A stretch of DNA of 64,000 nt, taken from Larkinella sp965227735 (lineage in GTDB: Bacteria > Bacteroidota > Bacteroidia > Cytophagales > Spirosomataceae). The stretch spans positions 2,170,001-2,234,000 of the forward strand of contig NZ_OZ245776.1 in the NCBI RefSeq assembly GCF_965227735.1, read 5' to 3'. Below are positions 16,790-24,866 of the stretch, piece by piece (position 1 is the stretch's first letter; each line of letters starts with the position of its first letter). A program made the translations under genes and the position numbers. The notes under the pieces were generated by a model. It was not told where the DNA came from. It saw only the letters and a list, made by a program, of their open reading frames with translations, and made no database searches.

Positions 16790-17317
16790 ATGACTGCCGA
16801 AGATCAACCCTTTGTTTGTCCGACCTGTGCCTGGCGCGGCACGGAAAATGAGCTAGACTGCGACTATTCTCTGTTTGGCGAGTATACCGAGAAAACATGT
16901 CCAAAATGCAGCACCGTCCTTCAGACGGTCCGCAACTACCTGACCGCGGAAGAAGCTCAACAACAAGCAGATGCGGGGAATGTCTGGCTTCAACAGGCGA
17001 TCAGTTACCGTTCTCGCATCGAGCAGTCCCAATTGAAATCCCTTGATCAGTTTCCCGAGTTGGCAGATCGATCCGAACTTGAATTGGTCTGGGAATGTGT
17101 CAACATACCGGAAGAAGGGCGGCAGGAATCCGTTTGGATTATCATTCGATTGGCGACCGGTGAGCCGATCTGGCGGGAGCGTTCGTATTACGGAAACCAG
17201 GCTCGTTTTTTTGAAATGAAAGAATTACTCAGCCTGAAATACGGGGAACGTTTTAAATCGCTTGAACGCGACCGCAGCGATCATTTGTACACGTCTTTGT
17301 ACTGGTATGGCGATTAG
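16790..17317 (+). CDS. Unknown protein with two CxxC motifs
   Basis: 175 residues. The N-terminus has CPTC (residues about 10-13) and CPKC (about 37-40), spaced like a zinc ribbon: FVCPTCAWRGTENELDCDYS, then EKTCPKCSTVLQTV. The rest is a mixed alpha/beta region with WECVNIPEEGRQESVWII and ending LYTSLYWYGD. No family recognised. Codon use is host-like, unlike the AT-rich cassette that follows. The next 214 bases up to 17531 hold only a short frame (to 17495) overlapping the end of this gene, which I do not call. Confidence 0.65.
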   Translation: MTAEDQPFVCPTCAWRGTENELDCDYSLFGEYTEKTCPKCSTVLQTVRNYLTAEEAQQQADAGNVWLQQAISYRSRIEQSQLKSLDQFPELADRSELELVWECVNIPEEGRQESVWIIIRLATGEPIWRERSYYGNQARFFEMKELLSLKYGERFKSLERDRSDHLYTSLYWYGD

Positions 17318-17531
17318 AGACAATGTGATCATCCTGACGACCGATAGCGGTTTCCTGCTGGCCGGTTCTTCGTTTAGATTATCTGTCCTCGATGGCCATT
17401 ACCCTCAGTTTGGGAGGCTTAACAAAAAACACGTCCGGGAGGTTGATGCATCGACGCTCCTTCCGTCCGAAACACCGGCGAAAGGAAGCGGGTAATATGG
17501 CTGATGTACATACCCCCCAGCAGCGGAGACA

Positions 17532-17891
17532 CTATGGTTCAAATGAATATTCTTCCAACTTATCTTTTTCAAGTTTATAGAACTGGTTTCCTTTCAAAGA
17601 ATCAAATAAAAAATCAGCGATATCTACATCACTTGTCTTACGCTTTGTGGTAATACCTATCCATTCGATTTCATGCCAAAGATGATCTAATTCAGAATCA
17701 AATCTTTTAAAATTTAACCTCTTAACACCACAACGATCAGGATCAAACCAAAACTTATCAATAAACACTATTTGTATTAAATCCCTAATTTGCCGAATGG
17801 TTAGATTATTTTTATTCTCAAAAACAATTCGATGGCGTAACTTATTATTACCCGCATCTCGATACATATATTCCATTTCAATTTTATTCAT
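17532..17891 (-). CDS. Small partner protein of the HNH nuclease, unknown
   Basis: 119 residues, acidic and aromatic. MEYMYRDAGNNKLRHRIVFE and ELDHLWHEIEWIGIT recall a widespread uncharacterised small-protein family that I know only as hypothetical. No catalytic motif or membrane segment. Its ATG overlaps the stop of the upstream HNH gene by 4 bases, so the two are translationally coupled. The region is AT-rich (18 G+C in bases 17701-17760) compared with the host genes nearby, a sign of transfer. It could be an immunity, specificity or accessory protein of the nuclease; this is inference. Confidence 0.72.
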   Translation of the reverse strand: MNKIEMEYMYRDAGNNKLRHRIVFENKNNLTIRQIRDLIQIVFIDKFWFDPDRCGVKRLNFKRFDSELDHLWHEIEWIGITTKRKTSDVDIADFLFDSLKGNQFYKLEKDKLEEYSFEP

Positions 17892-18664
17892 GCAATGAAT
17901 ATATTTTGGTAGTGATACGAAAGAAATTCTGCGGATGGTTCAAACTTATTGGGTAATTTTATAAATTGATTATGGTATCTTTTAAAATACTCACTTTGCC
18001 ATCCAGAATTTTCACCAAAAACCCTTGAAGATATCTGAATTTTATATTCTGGAGTAATCGACAATAATCCACAATCGAATGCCTTGTCATGTAAAGCATT
18101 TAAAGCTAAACCATTACGTGGATTAAGACGGTTTTTATCATCCATACTCCAGGGCTTGATATGACTGGCAATCAACAAATTTTTCTCGCTAATACCGGTT
18201 ATGCAACATTTATTCTCATAGGCCGACATTACCAATTGGCGAAATAAACTTTGATTCGCCCTCACAGCAATAGTTTGCATTCTGGTTCTTCCTTCAGGTA
18301 TTACAAAATCATCAGTAACAGATCCTTGCTTTACAGTTACTTCCTCAAAATCAATTGTATTACCTAAAAGCCTCTCGCTTTCTGCGAAAAGGCTATCCCA
18401 ATTATTACTAAATTCAGCCCATACGAGTTGATCTAATTTACTAGAATTTGAGGCCCCTTTTTTACCTTGGGAGGTTATTTTAGGATCAATACTTGCGATA
18501 TTAACTAATTTATAAGCAACTGACCCGGGAGTTCTTCCTATACGAGAAGCTAGTTTAATAACATCCTTATTTTTTTGGTGCAATAATCCAAATGTTAGTT
18601 TTGAATAAAGGTTAATAACTAAAAGTAACTCATTTCGGGTCCACAAACGCTGATCTTCTCTCAT
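17888..18664 (-). CDS. HNH endonuclease with N-terminal DNA-binding-like domain
   Basis: 258 residues. Residues 1-60 (RLWTRNELLLVINLYSKLTF, LASRIGRTPGSVAYKLVN) form a helical domain that I recall in many putative HNH restriction endonucleases. The C-terminal nuclease domain is of the HNH_2 type: CCITGISEKNLLIASHIKPW near residue 155 gives the first His, followed by NPRNGLALNALHDKAFDCGL with the Asn and second His. It should be a metal-dependent nuclease. The gene is AT-rich and is the first of a two-gene unit with the 119-residue protein. No methyltransferase is adjacent, so a classical restriction-modification pair is not supported. The 279 bases upstream (18665-18943) hold an AT-rich probable promoter region and no gene. 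Confidence 0.87.
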   Translation of the reverse strand: MREDQRLWTRNELLLVINLYSKLTFGLLHQKNKDVIKLASRIGRTPGSVAYKLVNIASIDPKITSQGKKGASNSSKLDQLVWAEFSNNWDSLFAESERLLGNTIDFEEVTVKQGSVTDDFVIPEGRTRMQTIAVRANQSLFRQLVMSAYENKCCITGISEKNLLIASHIKPWSMDDKNRLNPRNGLALNALHDKAFDCGLLSITPEYKIQISSRVFGENSGWQSEYFKRYHNQFIKLPNKFEPSAEFLSYHYQNIFIA

Positions 18665-18943
18665 GTAATCCCTGGTTATTTTATAGAGTAAAAAGCAATC
18701 GGTTCCTCACAAGGAGAGCCTCAAATATAGGAGAAAAATCAATTTTTTAGCCATTTTCTCAAGTTCTTCACTGCCCAATAAAAACAATTCACATGTTTAT
18801 ATTGGTAGAAGGGACAAACCTTACAACATTCTCCTTACTGCGAGTTCGGTGATTGAAAATTGATTACTACCTTCAACAAAAGAATCCCCCTCTCCCAACC
18901 TTTTCCCCACCAAATGCGTCTTACTACCAAAACCAGTACATCC

Positions 18944-19297
18944 ATGAAGACGCTACCTTTGATTTTCGGCCTGCTGATGGTGGCCTGCCAGCCCAATTCC
19001 TGGGAGCATGAAGTGGCCGTCAGTGCCGACTGTGCGGCCTATGCGGAATGGAAAAAAACCGCCGAACTGCGCGAAGTGCCGGGGACGGTGGTCAACGAAT
19101 CAGAGACCTCCCAAACCAGTACGTGGCTCTACATCCGGACCAGCGACAGCACACGCTATTTCGCCTGCAACCTGCCGACCTCAGTGCAGAAAACCGGTAC
19201 GAAAGTCGTTTTCAACGCCGACGAGTTTGCGCCCCCGCCGAACGTCCGGCTGGCCGGCGTTCCGGTTAAACTGACCAAACTGCGGACGGCGCCCTGA
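18944..19297 (+). CDS. Small lipoprotein, unknown
   Basis: 117 residues from the ATG at 18944, chosen because it yields a lipoprotein signal (MKTLPLIFGLLMVAC, lipobox MVAC with Cys 15). The frame extends 28 codons upstream without a signal. The mature part is short and polar, with two more cysteines (VSADCAAY and YFACNLP) that could form a disulfide in the periplasm. No family recognised. GC content returns to the host level here (36 G+C in 18961-19020), marking the edge of the AT-rich cassette. Convergent with the glycosyltransferase gene, 6 bases apart. Confidence 0.72.
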   Translation: MKTLPLIFGLLMVACQPNSWEHEVAVSADCAAYAEWKKTAELREVPGTVVNESETSQTSTWLYIRTSDSTRYFACNLPTSVQKTGTKVVFNADEFAPPPNVRLAGVPVKLTKLRTAP

Positions 19298-19303
19298 AAC
19301 GGG

Positions 19304-20128
19304 TTAGGCATGGAGTTGGGCGATGACACGCTGGTCGGCCTGACGAATCAGTTTTTTAACGCTCCTTAAGGCCCGAAGGATCAACCGAATGCGAAAATAC
19401 AGAACAATGGGTTGGGGAAAATGCTTGCGCGCAAACAACAGGCTGCACTGGTGATAACTGCCGTTGAAAAACTTCTCCTCAACGCCCGAATCGACCCCGC
19501 CCTGGTGGCTGGCGTGGTGGATGAGCGCGGCCTTGGCGACGTAACCCATGCGGCAACCGGCCCGGAAAGCCCGCAGTCCAAAATCGGCATCTTCGTGAAC
19601 GGCAACCCCCGCAAATCGCTCATCGAACGGGCCGATCTTGTCAAAAACCGGGCGTGATACCGAAAAATTAGCGCCAGTTACCACATTCACCGGCCCGTCG
19701 GTCGGGCAATCGTCCCCCCCCGTAAACTTCAGATACCAGGTCAGCCACAACGGGCTCGACTGGGGCGACACGTGCGTCTCGATAATACGGCCCTGCACCA
19801 CCTCCAGCCCGCGCTGGTGAGCCTCAAAATGCGCCTGAACGAAGGTCGGTCCAAATTCCGTGTCGTCGTCAATGAAGATAACAACCTCGCCCCGAGCATG
19901 TTGAAGGCCCAGATTCCGGGCGGCTGTCAGCGACGGTTTTTCGCTCCGGATCAATCGAAACCGGGTTTGGTGCTCGTCCAGAAACCGGCTTGTTTCCGGC
20001 TCATGCTGACGGGTTTGGTCAACGACAATGATTTCGTAGCGGTCAAAATCCTGCCGGAACGCGCATTGCAGGCATTGCACCAGCAACGCTTCCCGGTTGT
20101 AGGTCGGAATAATCAGAGAAACAAGCAC
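19304..20128 (-). CDS. Family 2 glycosyltransferase
   Basis: 274 residues with a GT-A fold: VSLIIPTYNREALLVQCLQ at the N-terminus, the metal-binding DxD-type FIDDDTEFG near residue 92, and an acceptor-side region GANFSVSRPVFDKIGPFDER with the acidic VAVHEDADFGLRAFRAG. It transfers a sugar from a nucleotide-sugar donor to a polysaccharide or lipid acceptor at the cytoplasmic face of the membrane. The C-terminus is basic and hydrophobic, consistent with membrane association. It follows the cysteine-less TlpA-like gene by 33 bases on the same strand. No capsule cluster is visible around it, so the product is unknown. Confidence 0.9.
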   Translation of the reverse strand: MLVSLIIPTYNREALLVQCLQCAFRQDFDRYEIIVVDQTRQHEPETSRFLDEHQTRFRLIRSEKPSLTAARNLGLQHARGEVVIFIDDDTEFGPTFVQAHFEAHQRGLEVVQGRIIETHVSPQSSPLWLTWYLKFTGGDDCPTDGPVNVVTGANFSVSRPVFDKIGPFDERFAGVAVHEDADFGLRAFRAGCRMGYVAKAALIHHASHQGGVDSGVEEKFFNGSYHQCSLLFARKHFPQPIVLYFRIRLILRALRSVKKLIRQADQRVIAQLHA

Positions 20129-20161
20129 AAAAGTTACGGTATAGGTACGCTGGAAACGGTT

Positions 20162-21835
20162 CTACAATTTTTCCCGAATGAGTTTCAATACTTCCTCCGG
20201 TTTAGACGGCAACGGAGCATCGCGTTTGATAAATTTGCCATCGCGGCCCAGCAACCCGGCGGCCGGAATGTATTCGGCCCGGAGTGTTCCAATCAGGTCG
20301 CCAAGCTGGTCTCCGTCCACAAAAACGTGCAGACCTTTGGGCTTATTTTTTGCCACCCACTCCCGCCAGAGTTCCATCGAATTTTCACTGCTGCACACAT
20401 AGGCAAACAGCACATCCCGACTGCCAAGCTGGTCCTGAATGGCCCGGGCCGCGAGGGCTTCCTGCCGCGACGGCTCCACCTCAGTCGACCACGCCAGCAC
20501 GTAAACCAACCGCCCCAGCGCCTGTTTCTGGAGCTGTTCGAGCAGGTCTTTGCCGTAGCGGCTGGAGCGCATCAGGGTCACCCCCGACAACACCTCGACC
20601 GGTTCATCGACCTGATTGGTAAACTTTTCTGCCACCTCCCGCACCGTCGCGCTGTCTTTGACTTCCAACCGGTACAATTCCTCCAGCGAAAGCCGGTAGC
20701 GCGGATCAGTCACCTGAGGCATGATGTGCTGGTATAAAAGCTGCTGGTTTTTCAACTCAATTTCGGGCAAAATGGACTCCAAAAAATTGGCTTTCAGGTA
20801 ATCCATTCCGGTGGTGTCCACGATTTTCCGGTATTGCGACATCTCCGTTTCGTAGACCAGCAGTTTCGCCAGCGTGTCCTGGTGGCGTTGCAAAATCCGC
20901 TGCAACATCGGCATATCGCGGCTCACGGCGGATTTTCCGGCCTTCAACTCGTCCACCCGCGTCCGCTCCGTAGGCGACAGATCCCGGATATACTGGTCCA
21001 CCAGCCGGGCAAACGTACCCACCGGGACCCCGCGACCGGCCTGGTCAGCGATTCGTGAATTGGCATAAGCCGCAAACCGTTCCATAGCCGTTGTCCGCTG
21101 AACCGTCAGGAAAAGATCGTCGGCGGGTCGCAGACTGACGCCGGAGGGCAAACCCGTTTCCAGGCGCGTGTCCTGCTCGGCCAGCGCCCGGTCATAGAGG
21201 TAGGTCGACACTTCGTATTTGATGCCCGACCGGATGTACTGATCCAGCAGCGGCAACACCTCGTTGGTCTGGCGGTATTTTTCGTAGGTAGCAATGAACT
21301 CATTCGTCAGGATCTTCCGGCTGTCGTCGGCCGACCGCCCATCGACCCGCTTCGCCAACTGGCGGTTATCGACTTTGGGTTTGTTTTTAAACTCGAACGC
21401 CTTATACCGGGTCAGTTGGTTGTTCACCTGGGCGTTGGTGCCGCTAAAGCGGAAAGGCGCTTCGGACAAAAACAGAGAGTCGGCATCGAGCGCAATTTCG
21501 ATGGTGCCGGCCGAACCCAGAAAAGCGGTCGAAATCTGGCCAAAATTGAAATACAGTTCTTCGTATGGATACACCAGCGGCAGCGTCACCTGAAACGAGC
21601 CGTCGGGCGCGAGCGGGGCCGGGCGTGCCATTTCGCGGCTGGCCTGCAGGATGTTGTTCCGCGAAACCGTTACATTGGGACTTTGGCGGTACAGTTGAAG
21701 CGTCAGATTTTTGATCCGGCCCTTCACCGTCACGGAATCGGATTTGAATTGGGCGTAAACGGAGGGGAATTGGCCAAAAAAGAAGGTCAAAAGAAGGCCG
21801 ATGGCCGGGAATAGTCTATAACGTCGCGTTGGCAT
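20162..21835 (-). CDS. Periplasmic TlpA-like protein lacking the CxxC site
   Basis: 557 residues with an N-terminal signal peptide (LFPAIGLLLTFFFGQFPSVYAQ). Residues about 33-140 look like the beta-rich DUF4369 type found before thiol-disulfide domains in Bacteroidota (KGRIKNLTLQLYRQ, ALDADSLFLSEAPFRFSG). The middle is helical. The last 150 residues have a thioredoxin-like fold (RLVYVLAWSTEVEPSRQEAL, FAYVCSSENSMELWREWV, YIPAAGLLGRDGKFIKRDAP), but WSTEVEPS stands where WCxxC would be, so redox activity is unlikely. It may be a binding or scaffold protein. It lies between nuoC and the glycosyltransferase, 33 bases before the latter. Confidence 0.78.
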   Translation of the reverse strand: MPTRRYRLFPAIGLLLTFFFGQFPSVYAQFKSDSVTVKGRIKNLTLQLYRQSPNVTVSRNNILQASREMARPAPLAPDGSFQVTLPLVYPYEELYFNFGQISTAFLGSAGTIEIALDADSLFLSEAPFRFSGTNAQVNNQLTRYKAFEFKNKPKVDNRQLAKRVDGRSADDSRKILTNEFIATYEKYRQTNEVLPLLDQYIRSGIKYEVSTYLYDRALAEQDTRLETGLPSGVSLRPADDLFLTVQRTTAMERFAAYANSRIADQAGRGVPVGTFARLVDQYIRDLSPTERTRVDELKAGKSAVSRDMPMLQRILQRHQDTLAKLLVYETEMSQYRKIVDTTGMDYLKANFLESILPEIELKNQQLLYQHIMPQVTDPRYRLSLEELYRLEVKDSATVREVAEKFTNQVDEPVEVLSGVTLMRSSRYGKDLLEQLQKQALGRLVYVLAWSTEVEPSRQEALAARAIQDQLGSRDVLFAYVCSSENSMELWREWVAKNKPKGLHVFVDGDQLGDLIGTLRAEYIPAAGLLGRDGKFIKRDAPLPSKPEEVLKLIREKL

Positions 21836-21914
21836 GAAGGCAATGGCTCAAATCCAGAAAAGATACAAGTTAAACTGCCAATTGCACACTACCAAACGTT
21901 CCGGGCTTGCCGGG

Positions 21915-22412
21915 CTATTTCACTTTGATTCCGTGGTACGTTTCCATCTCCCGATAGTCTTTCCGCAACGGATGGCCCTGCCAGTCGGTGGGGAGCAGAA
22001 TCCGGCGCAAATCGGGGTGGCCGTCGAAGTGAATACCGACCAGATCGTAGATTTCGCGCTCGTGCCAGTCGGCCGTTCGCCAAACGCTGCTGACCGTCGG
22101 CACTACCGGCAGCGGTTCGCCTTCGGCCGTGCGCGGCAACACGACTTTCAGTGTCAGGTTATGTTCGTAGGGGATGGAGGTGAGGTTGTAAACAACTTCC
22201 ATCGTGTTAACCTGCAGACCGTTGTCGATTCCGGTCATGCAGGCCAGAAAGTCAAAAAAAAGCCGGTCATCGTCGCGCAAAAACCGGCAAATTTCGGCAA
22301 TCTGCGTTGACTCCACCACGAGGAAAGGCTGCGGATTGGCGGTGTTGGCTTGCAGAATTCCGTCGGTGCCAAATTGAGCCACCAGCACCTCGGTCAGTTC
22401 GGAAAAATTCAT
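21915..22412 (-). CDS. nuoC: NADH-quinone oxidoreductase subunit C
   Basis: 165 residues, a stand-alone NuoC (not fused to NuoD). It is a peripheral-arm subunit of complex I. Typical segments are LRDDDRLFFDFLACMTGIDN, NLTSIPYEHNLTLKVVLPRT, SVWRTADWHEREIYDLVGIH and HPDLRRILLPTDWQGHPLRK; the last two are strongly conserved in the family. In most bacteria nuoD follows directly, but here the next gene is the unrelated TlpA-like protein. It starts 8 bases after the lipoprotein gene that separates it from nuoB. Confidence 0.96.
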   Translation of the reverse strand: MNFSELTEVLVAQFGTDGILQANTANPQPFLVVESTQIAEICRFLRDDDRLFFDFLACMTGIDNGLQVNTMEVVYNLTSIPYEHNLTLKVVLPRTAEGEPLPVVPTVSSVWRTADWHEREIYDLVGIHFDGHPDLRRILLPTDWQGHPLRKDYREMETYHGIKVK

Positions 22413-22420
22413 TCTGCAAG

Positions 22421-22765
22421 TTAGCGAATTGAGACGATCGTTATCTCATCGGCTTCGAATTTCGAGCCCCAGCCGCACTCGACGGTTTTCTTCCGGTCCG
22501 TAAATTTGTAGACGATGGTACCCTGCTTCTGGATTTCTTTACCCACGAAGTTCTCCACCAGGGCGACGGATTCGGCATCGGGTGCATACCGGATTATCTT
22601 CTGCGGATCGTTCCAGTTCAGGGCTACGTGCGCCTGACAACCGTCATACGCCAGTCCGTTGGGATACAGCATGACGTCCGACCGGAGTTCGGGGCCGGAA
22701 GTGGAATCGTCTTCGGTGCAGGCTGCGAAGCACAACACCATCAGGGTGATCAGGGTCGTTTTCAT
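22421..22765 (-). CDS. Small lipoprotein between nuoB and nuoC
   Basis: 114 residues from the ATG at 22765, giving a lipoprotein signal MKTTLITLMVLCFAAC (Cys 16). The mature part starts with an acidic TEDDSTSG linker typical of exported lipoproteins. A Cys in YDGCQAHVALNW and one in TVECGWGSKF could form a disulfide. No family is recognised. Its position inside the nuo gene order, 8 bases before nuoC and 79 bases after nuoB, is odd: no complex I subunit of this kind is known to me. It is probably co-transcribed with nuoC. Confidence 0.72.
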   Translation of the reverse strand: MKTTLITLMVLCFAACTEDDSTSGPELRSDVMLYPNGLAYDGCQAHVALNWNDPQKIIRYAPDAESVALVENFVGKEIQKQGTIVYKFTDRKKTVECGWGSKFEADEITIVSIR

Positions 22766-22844
22766 ACGTGTTAGCATTTGTTAAACGATATGACCCTTTT
22801 ATCCTTTCATTAGTTGGAGCGTATGCTGTTCTTTTCCAACAAAA

Positions 22845-23393
22845 TTAATTCCCGTCCGGCGCTGCGTCAGCTTCCATCGCCAGCAGGGCCGTCGGGGCCG
22901 GTTCGTCCCGCAGGCTGCTGTTGCGGATTTTCTCCTGGAGTTTCAGAAAACCGCCAATCAGGGCTTCGGGGCGCGGTGGACAGCCCGGCACATACACATC
23001 GACGGGAATGATCCGATCCACGCCCTTCACGACATGGTAACCGTGCTGCCAGTAGGGGCCTCCGCAGTTGGAACACGACCCCATCGAAATCACGTAGCGC
23101 GGTTCGGGCATCTGTTCGTAGAGCCGCCGGATGCGGTCGGCCATTTTGAAGGTCACGGTTCCGGACACGATCATGACGTCCGACTGCCGGGGCGAAGGCC
23201 GGGGAAAAATCCCGAACCGCTCCAGGTCGTAGCCCGACGCGAAGGTTTGCATCATTTCGATGGCGCAGCAGGCCAGCCCGAAGCCCATCGGCCACAGCGA
23301 CGAAAGCCGTGCCCAGTTCAGGAGGTCTTCGGCGGTGGTCAGCAACACCCCACCTTCGCCGGATTTGAATCGTTGATCGAGTAAACCGCTCAT
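22845..23393 (-). CDS. nuoB: NADH-quinone oxidoreductase subunit B
   Basis: 182 residues. NuoB carries the N2 [4Fe-4S] cluster that passes electrons to quinone. The ligand cysteines are visible: the tandem pair in PMGFGLACCAIEMMQTFASG, one in YVISMGSCSNCGGPYWQHGY, and one in VDVYVPGCPPRPEALIGG, all at family spacing. The quinone-site region SGTVTFKMADRIRRLYEQMP is also conserved. The gene follows nuoA but is separated from it by a palindromic element (23403-23663), which may uncouple their expression. Confidence 0.97.
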   Translation of the reverse strand: MSGLLDQRFKSGEGGVLLTTAEDLLNWARLSSLWPMGFGLACCAIEMMQTFASGYDLERFGIFPRPSPRQSDVMIVSGTVTFKMADRIRRLYEQMPEPRYVISMGSCSNCGGPYWQHGYHVVKGVDRIIPVDVYVPGCPPRPEALIGGFLKLQEKIRNSSLRDEPAPTALLAMEADAAPDGN

Positions 23394-23402
23394 GGTTGTT
23401 TC

Positions 23403-23663
23403 GCCCCCAACCCCCTAATTGACTTAAACAAAGTAACTACTGAAGTGAATGGTCACCAGCCCACTGCTTTAGCTGTGGGTAAATTATAACGAAACCGGAT
23501 CATGACAGAACCGTTTTAACGGTTTGCCGGCCGATGAAACCGTTAAAACGGTTTTATTAGAAGAGCGTTACTTTCCGATTGACCCACAGCTAAAGCAGTG
23601 GGCTGGTAAGCCAGATTCATAATTCGGCGGTTGCTTTGTTTAAGTCAATTAGGGGTTGGGGGC
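23403..23663. repeat. Nested palindromic element, copy 1, between nuoA and nuoB
   Basis: Three palindromes are nested. Outer: 23403-23433 and 23634-23663 pair over 30 bases with one extra C on the left (AATTGACTTAAACAAAG in the stem). Middle: 23457-23480 and 23582-23605 are perfect 24-base complements with core CCCACTGCTTTAGCTGTGGG. Inner: AACCGTTTTAACGG (23509-23522) and its complement (23540-23553). A homologous element with all three levels is at 31205-31436. The nuoA stop codon lies in the right outer arm. No ORF or target duplication is evident, so it is MITE-like or REP-like. Confidence 0.85.
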
Positions 23664-24130
23664 ATTTTTTTATATTTCTGATTCACTTTTTCGTACAGCG
23701 AAACCGGTACGGCGGTTTTCATTTCCGGCACCTTCGGTTCCGGTTTGACCCAATCCAGGAAGCCTTTGGCCCAGACATACGCCAGCCCTAGTGCCAGAAG
23801 AGCCACAAAGATGACCATTTCTGCCAGCGAAAGCCAGCCCCACAAGCCGTTCGTTTCTTCGATCAAGGCTTTTTGCCCAAAAACCGTAGCCCACGGAAAC
23901 AAAAAGACCAGTTCGACGTCGAACAAAACAAAAATAAGGGCAACCACATAAAACCGGACATTAAACTGCACATTGGCATTGCCAACCGGTTCTTCGCCGG
24001 ATTCGTAGGTGGTTTGCTTTTCAATGTTGGGGCGATTGGGGCGCAACAGGCTCCCAACAAACAAAACCAGCCCAACGAACGCCAGGCCGGTAATGATGAA
24101 CAAGAGGATGATTCCGAAGTCGGAGAGCAT
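23645..24130 (-). CDS. nuoA: NADH-quinone oxidoreductase subunit A
   Basis: 161 residues with three membrane helices: IILLFIITGLAFVGLVLFVG, VALIFVLFDVELVFLFPWAT and EMVIFVALLALGLAYVWA. The conserved loop ESGEEPVGNANVQFNVRFYV and the FDVELVFLFPWA motif with acidic residues are diagnostic. It belongs to the membrane arm at the quinone site. The C-terminal residues (YKKMPPTPN) and the stop codon are encoded by the arm of the palindromic element, so the tail has been shaped by that insertion. Its ATG is 6 bases after the stop of the hydroxylase gene. Confidence 0.95.
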   Translation of the reverse strand: MLSDFGIILLFIITGLAFVGLVLFVGSLLRPNRPNIEKQTTYESGEEPVGNANVQFNVRFYVVALIFVLFDVELVFLFPWATVFGQKALIEETNGLWGWLSLAEMVIFVALLALGLAYVWAKGFLDWVKPEPKVPEMKTAVPVSLYEKVNQKYKKMPPTPN

Positions 24131-24136
24131 ACGGTA

Positions 24137-24757
24137 TTATTTCATATACGTTCCAAACACATGATCCCAGAGGGGCGACGATACGCCGTAGTTCTTTTCG
24201 TGGCTCTTGTAGTGGTGTACCGAGTGATTGATCCACAGCCACTTAAAGAGGTTCTTGGGCGGTGCGTAGGCATGAACGATGAAATGCACGAACAGATAGC
24301 CCGAATAGCCGACCAGAAAACCGGGGAAAAACGCGTAGGAAGCTTCGCCCAGCAATAGGAAAAGGACGCCAAACAAGGCCGACGCCACAAATACAGCCGC
24401 AGCCGGAGGCATCGCCAGCCGGGTTTTGTCTTTCGGATACTCGTGGTGAATGCCGTGGAAGGTATACTGAATTTTAGCCTTCGTCGGCGTGTCGGTTTCC
24501 ATGTGAAAAACGCCCCGGTGAACGGCGTATTCGACCAACGTAAAAACGGTAATGCCCGCAAAAAAGAGGAAAGTAATCCAGAGAGCCGACATCTCCGTAT
24601 ACGCAAAAGCGTACCAGCCGAAGAGTGTGGACGTTACCAGATAAATCGTGATCGGAACCGCAATGTGGGTACGTGACAACCGTTCAAGAATCGGGTTCTC
24701 AAACAACGGCTTGGTGCCACTATTTTTAGGTCTGGTTTTGGTTATCGTTTGTTCCAT
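24137..24757 (-). CDS. Fatty acid hydroxylase / sterol desaturase family protein
   Basis: 206 residues, integral membrane di-iron enzyme. The histidine boxes are in order: EYAVHRGVFH, then FHGIHHEYPKDK, HFIVHAYAP, and NHSVHHYKSHEKNYG, matching the fatty-acid 2-hydroxylase type. Hydrophobic spans lie between them (LVTSTLFGWYAFAYTEMS and ASALFGVLFLLLG). It probably hydroxylates a fatty acyl chain, for example of a sphingolipid or aminolipid, which are abundant in Bacteroidota; the substrate is inferred. It is 6 bases upstream of nuoA, so it probably shares the transcript. Confidence 0.9.
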   Translation of the reverse strand: MEQTITKTRPKNSGTKPLFENPILERLSRTHIAVPITIYLVTSTLFGWYAFAYTEMSALWITFLFFAGITVFTLVEYAVHRGVFHMETDTPTKAKIQYTFHGIHHEYPKDKTRLAMPPAAAVFVASALFGVLFLLLGEASYAFFPGFLVGYSGYLFVHFIVHAYAPPKNLFKWLWINHSVHHYKSHEKNYGVSSPLWDHVFGTYMK

Positions 24758-24866
24758 ACTATAAAGAATTAAATGCCGCCCAAACGTGGGGAACGCCGGG
24801 GCGCGGGTGTGTAAACTGCAAATTTAAACTACTTTTCAACAGATGGTCAAACAAGTTGACCATTTA

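Noticed and set aside
17262..17495. Short frame overlapping the end of the two-CxxC gene
   Set aside because: 77 codons with no motif or clear start, more than half overlapping the upstream gene or unsupported intergenic DNA; possibly a gene remnant but not supportable.
17532..18664. Classical restriction-modification system
   Set aside because: No DNA methyltransferase gene is adjacent on either side of the HNH gene.
23403..23663. Insertion sequence
   Set aside because: The inverted arms look IS-like, but the 200 bases between them contain no transposase frame and no target duplication is apparent.
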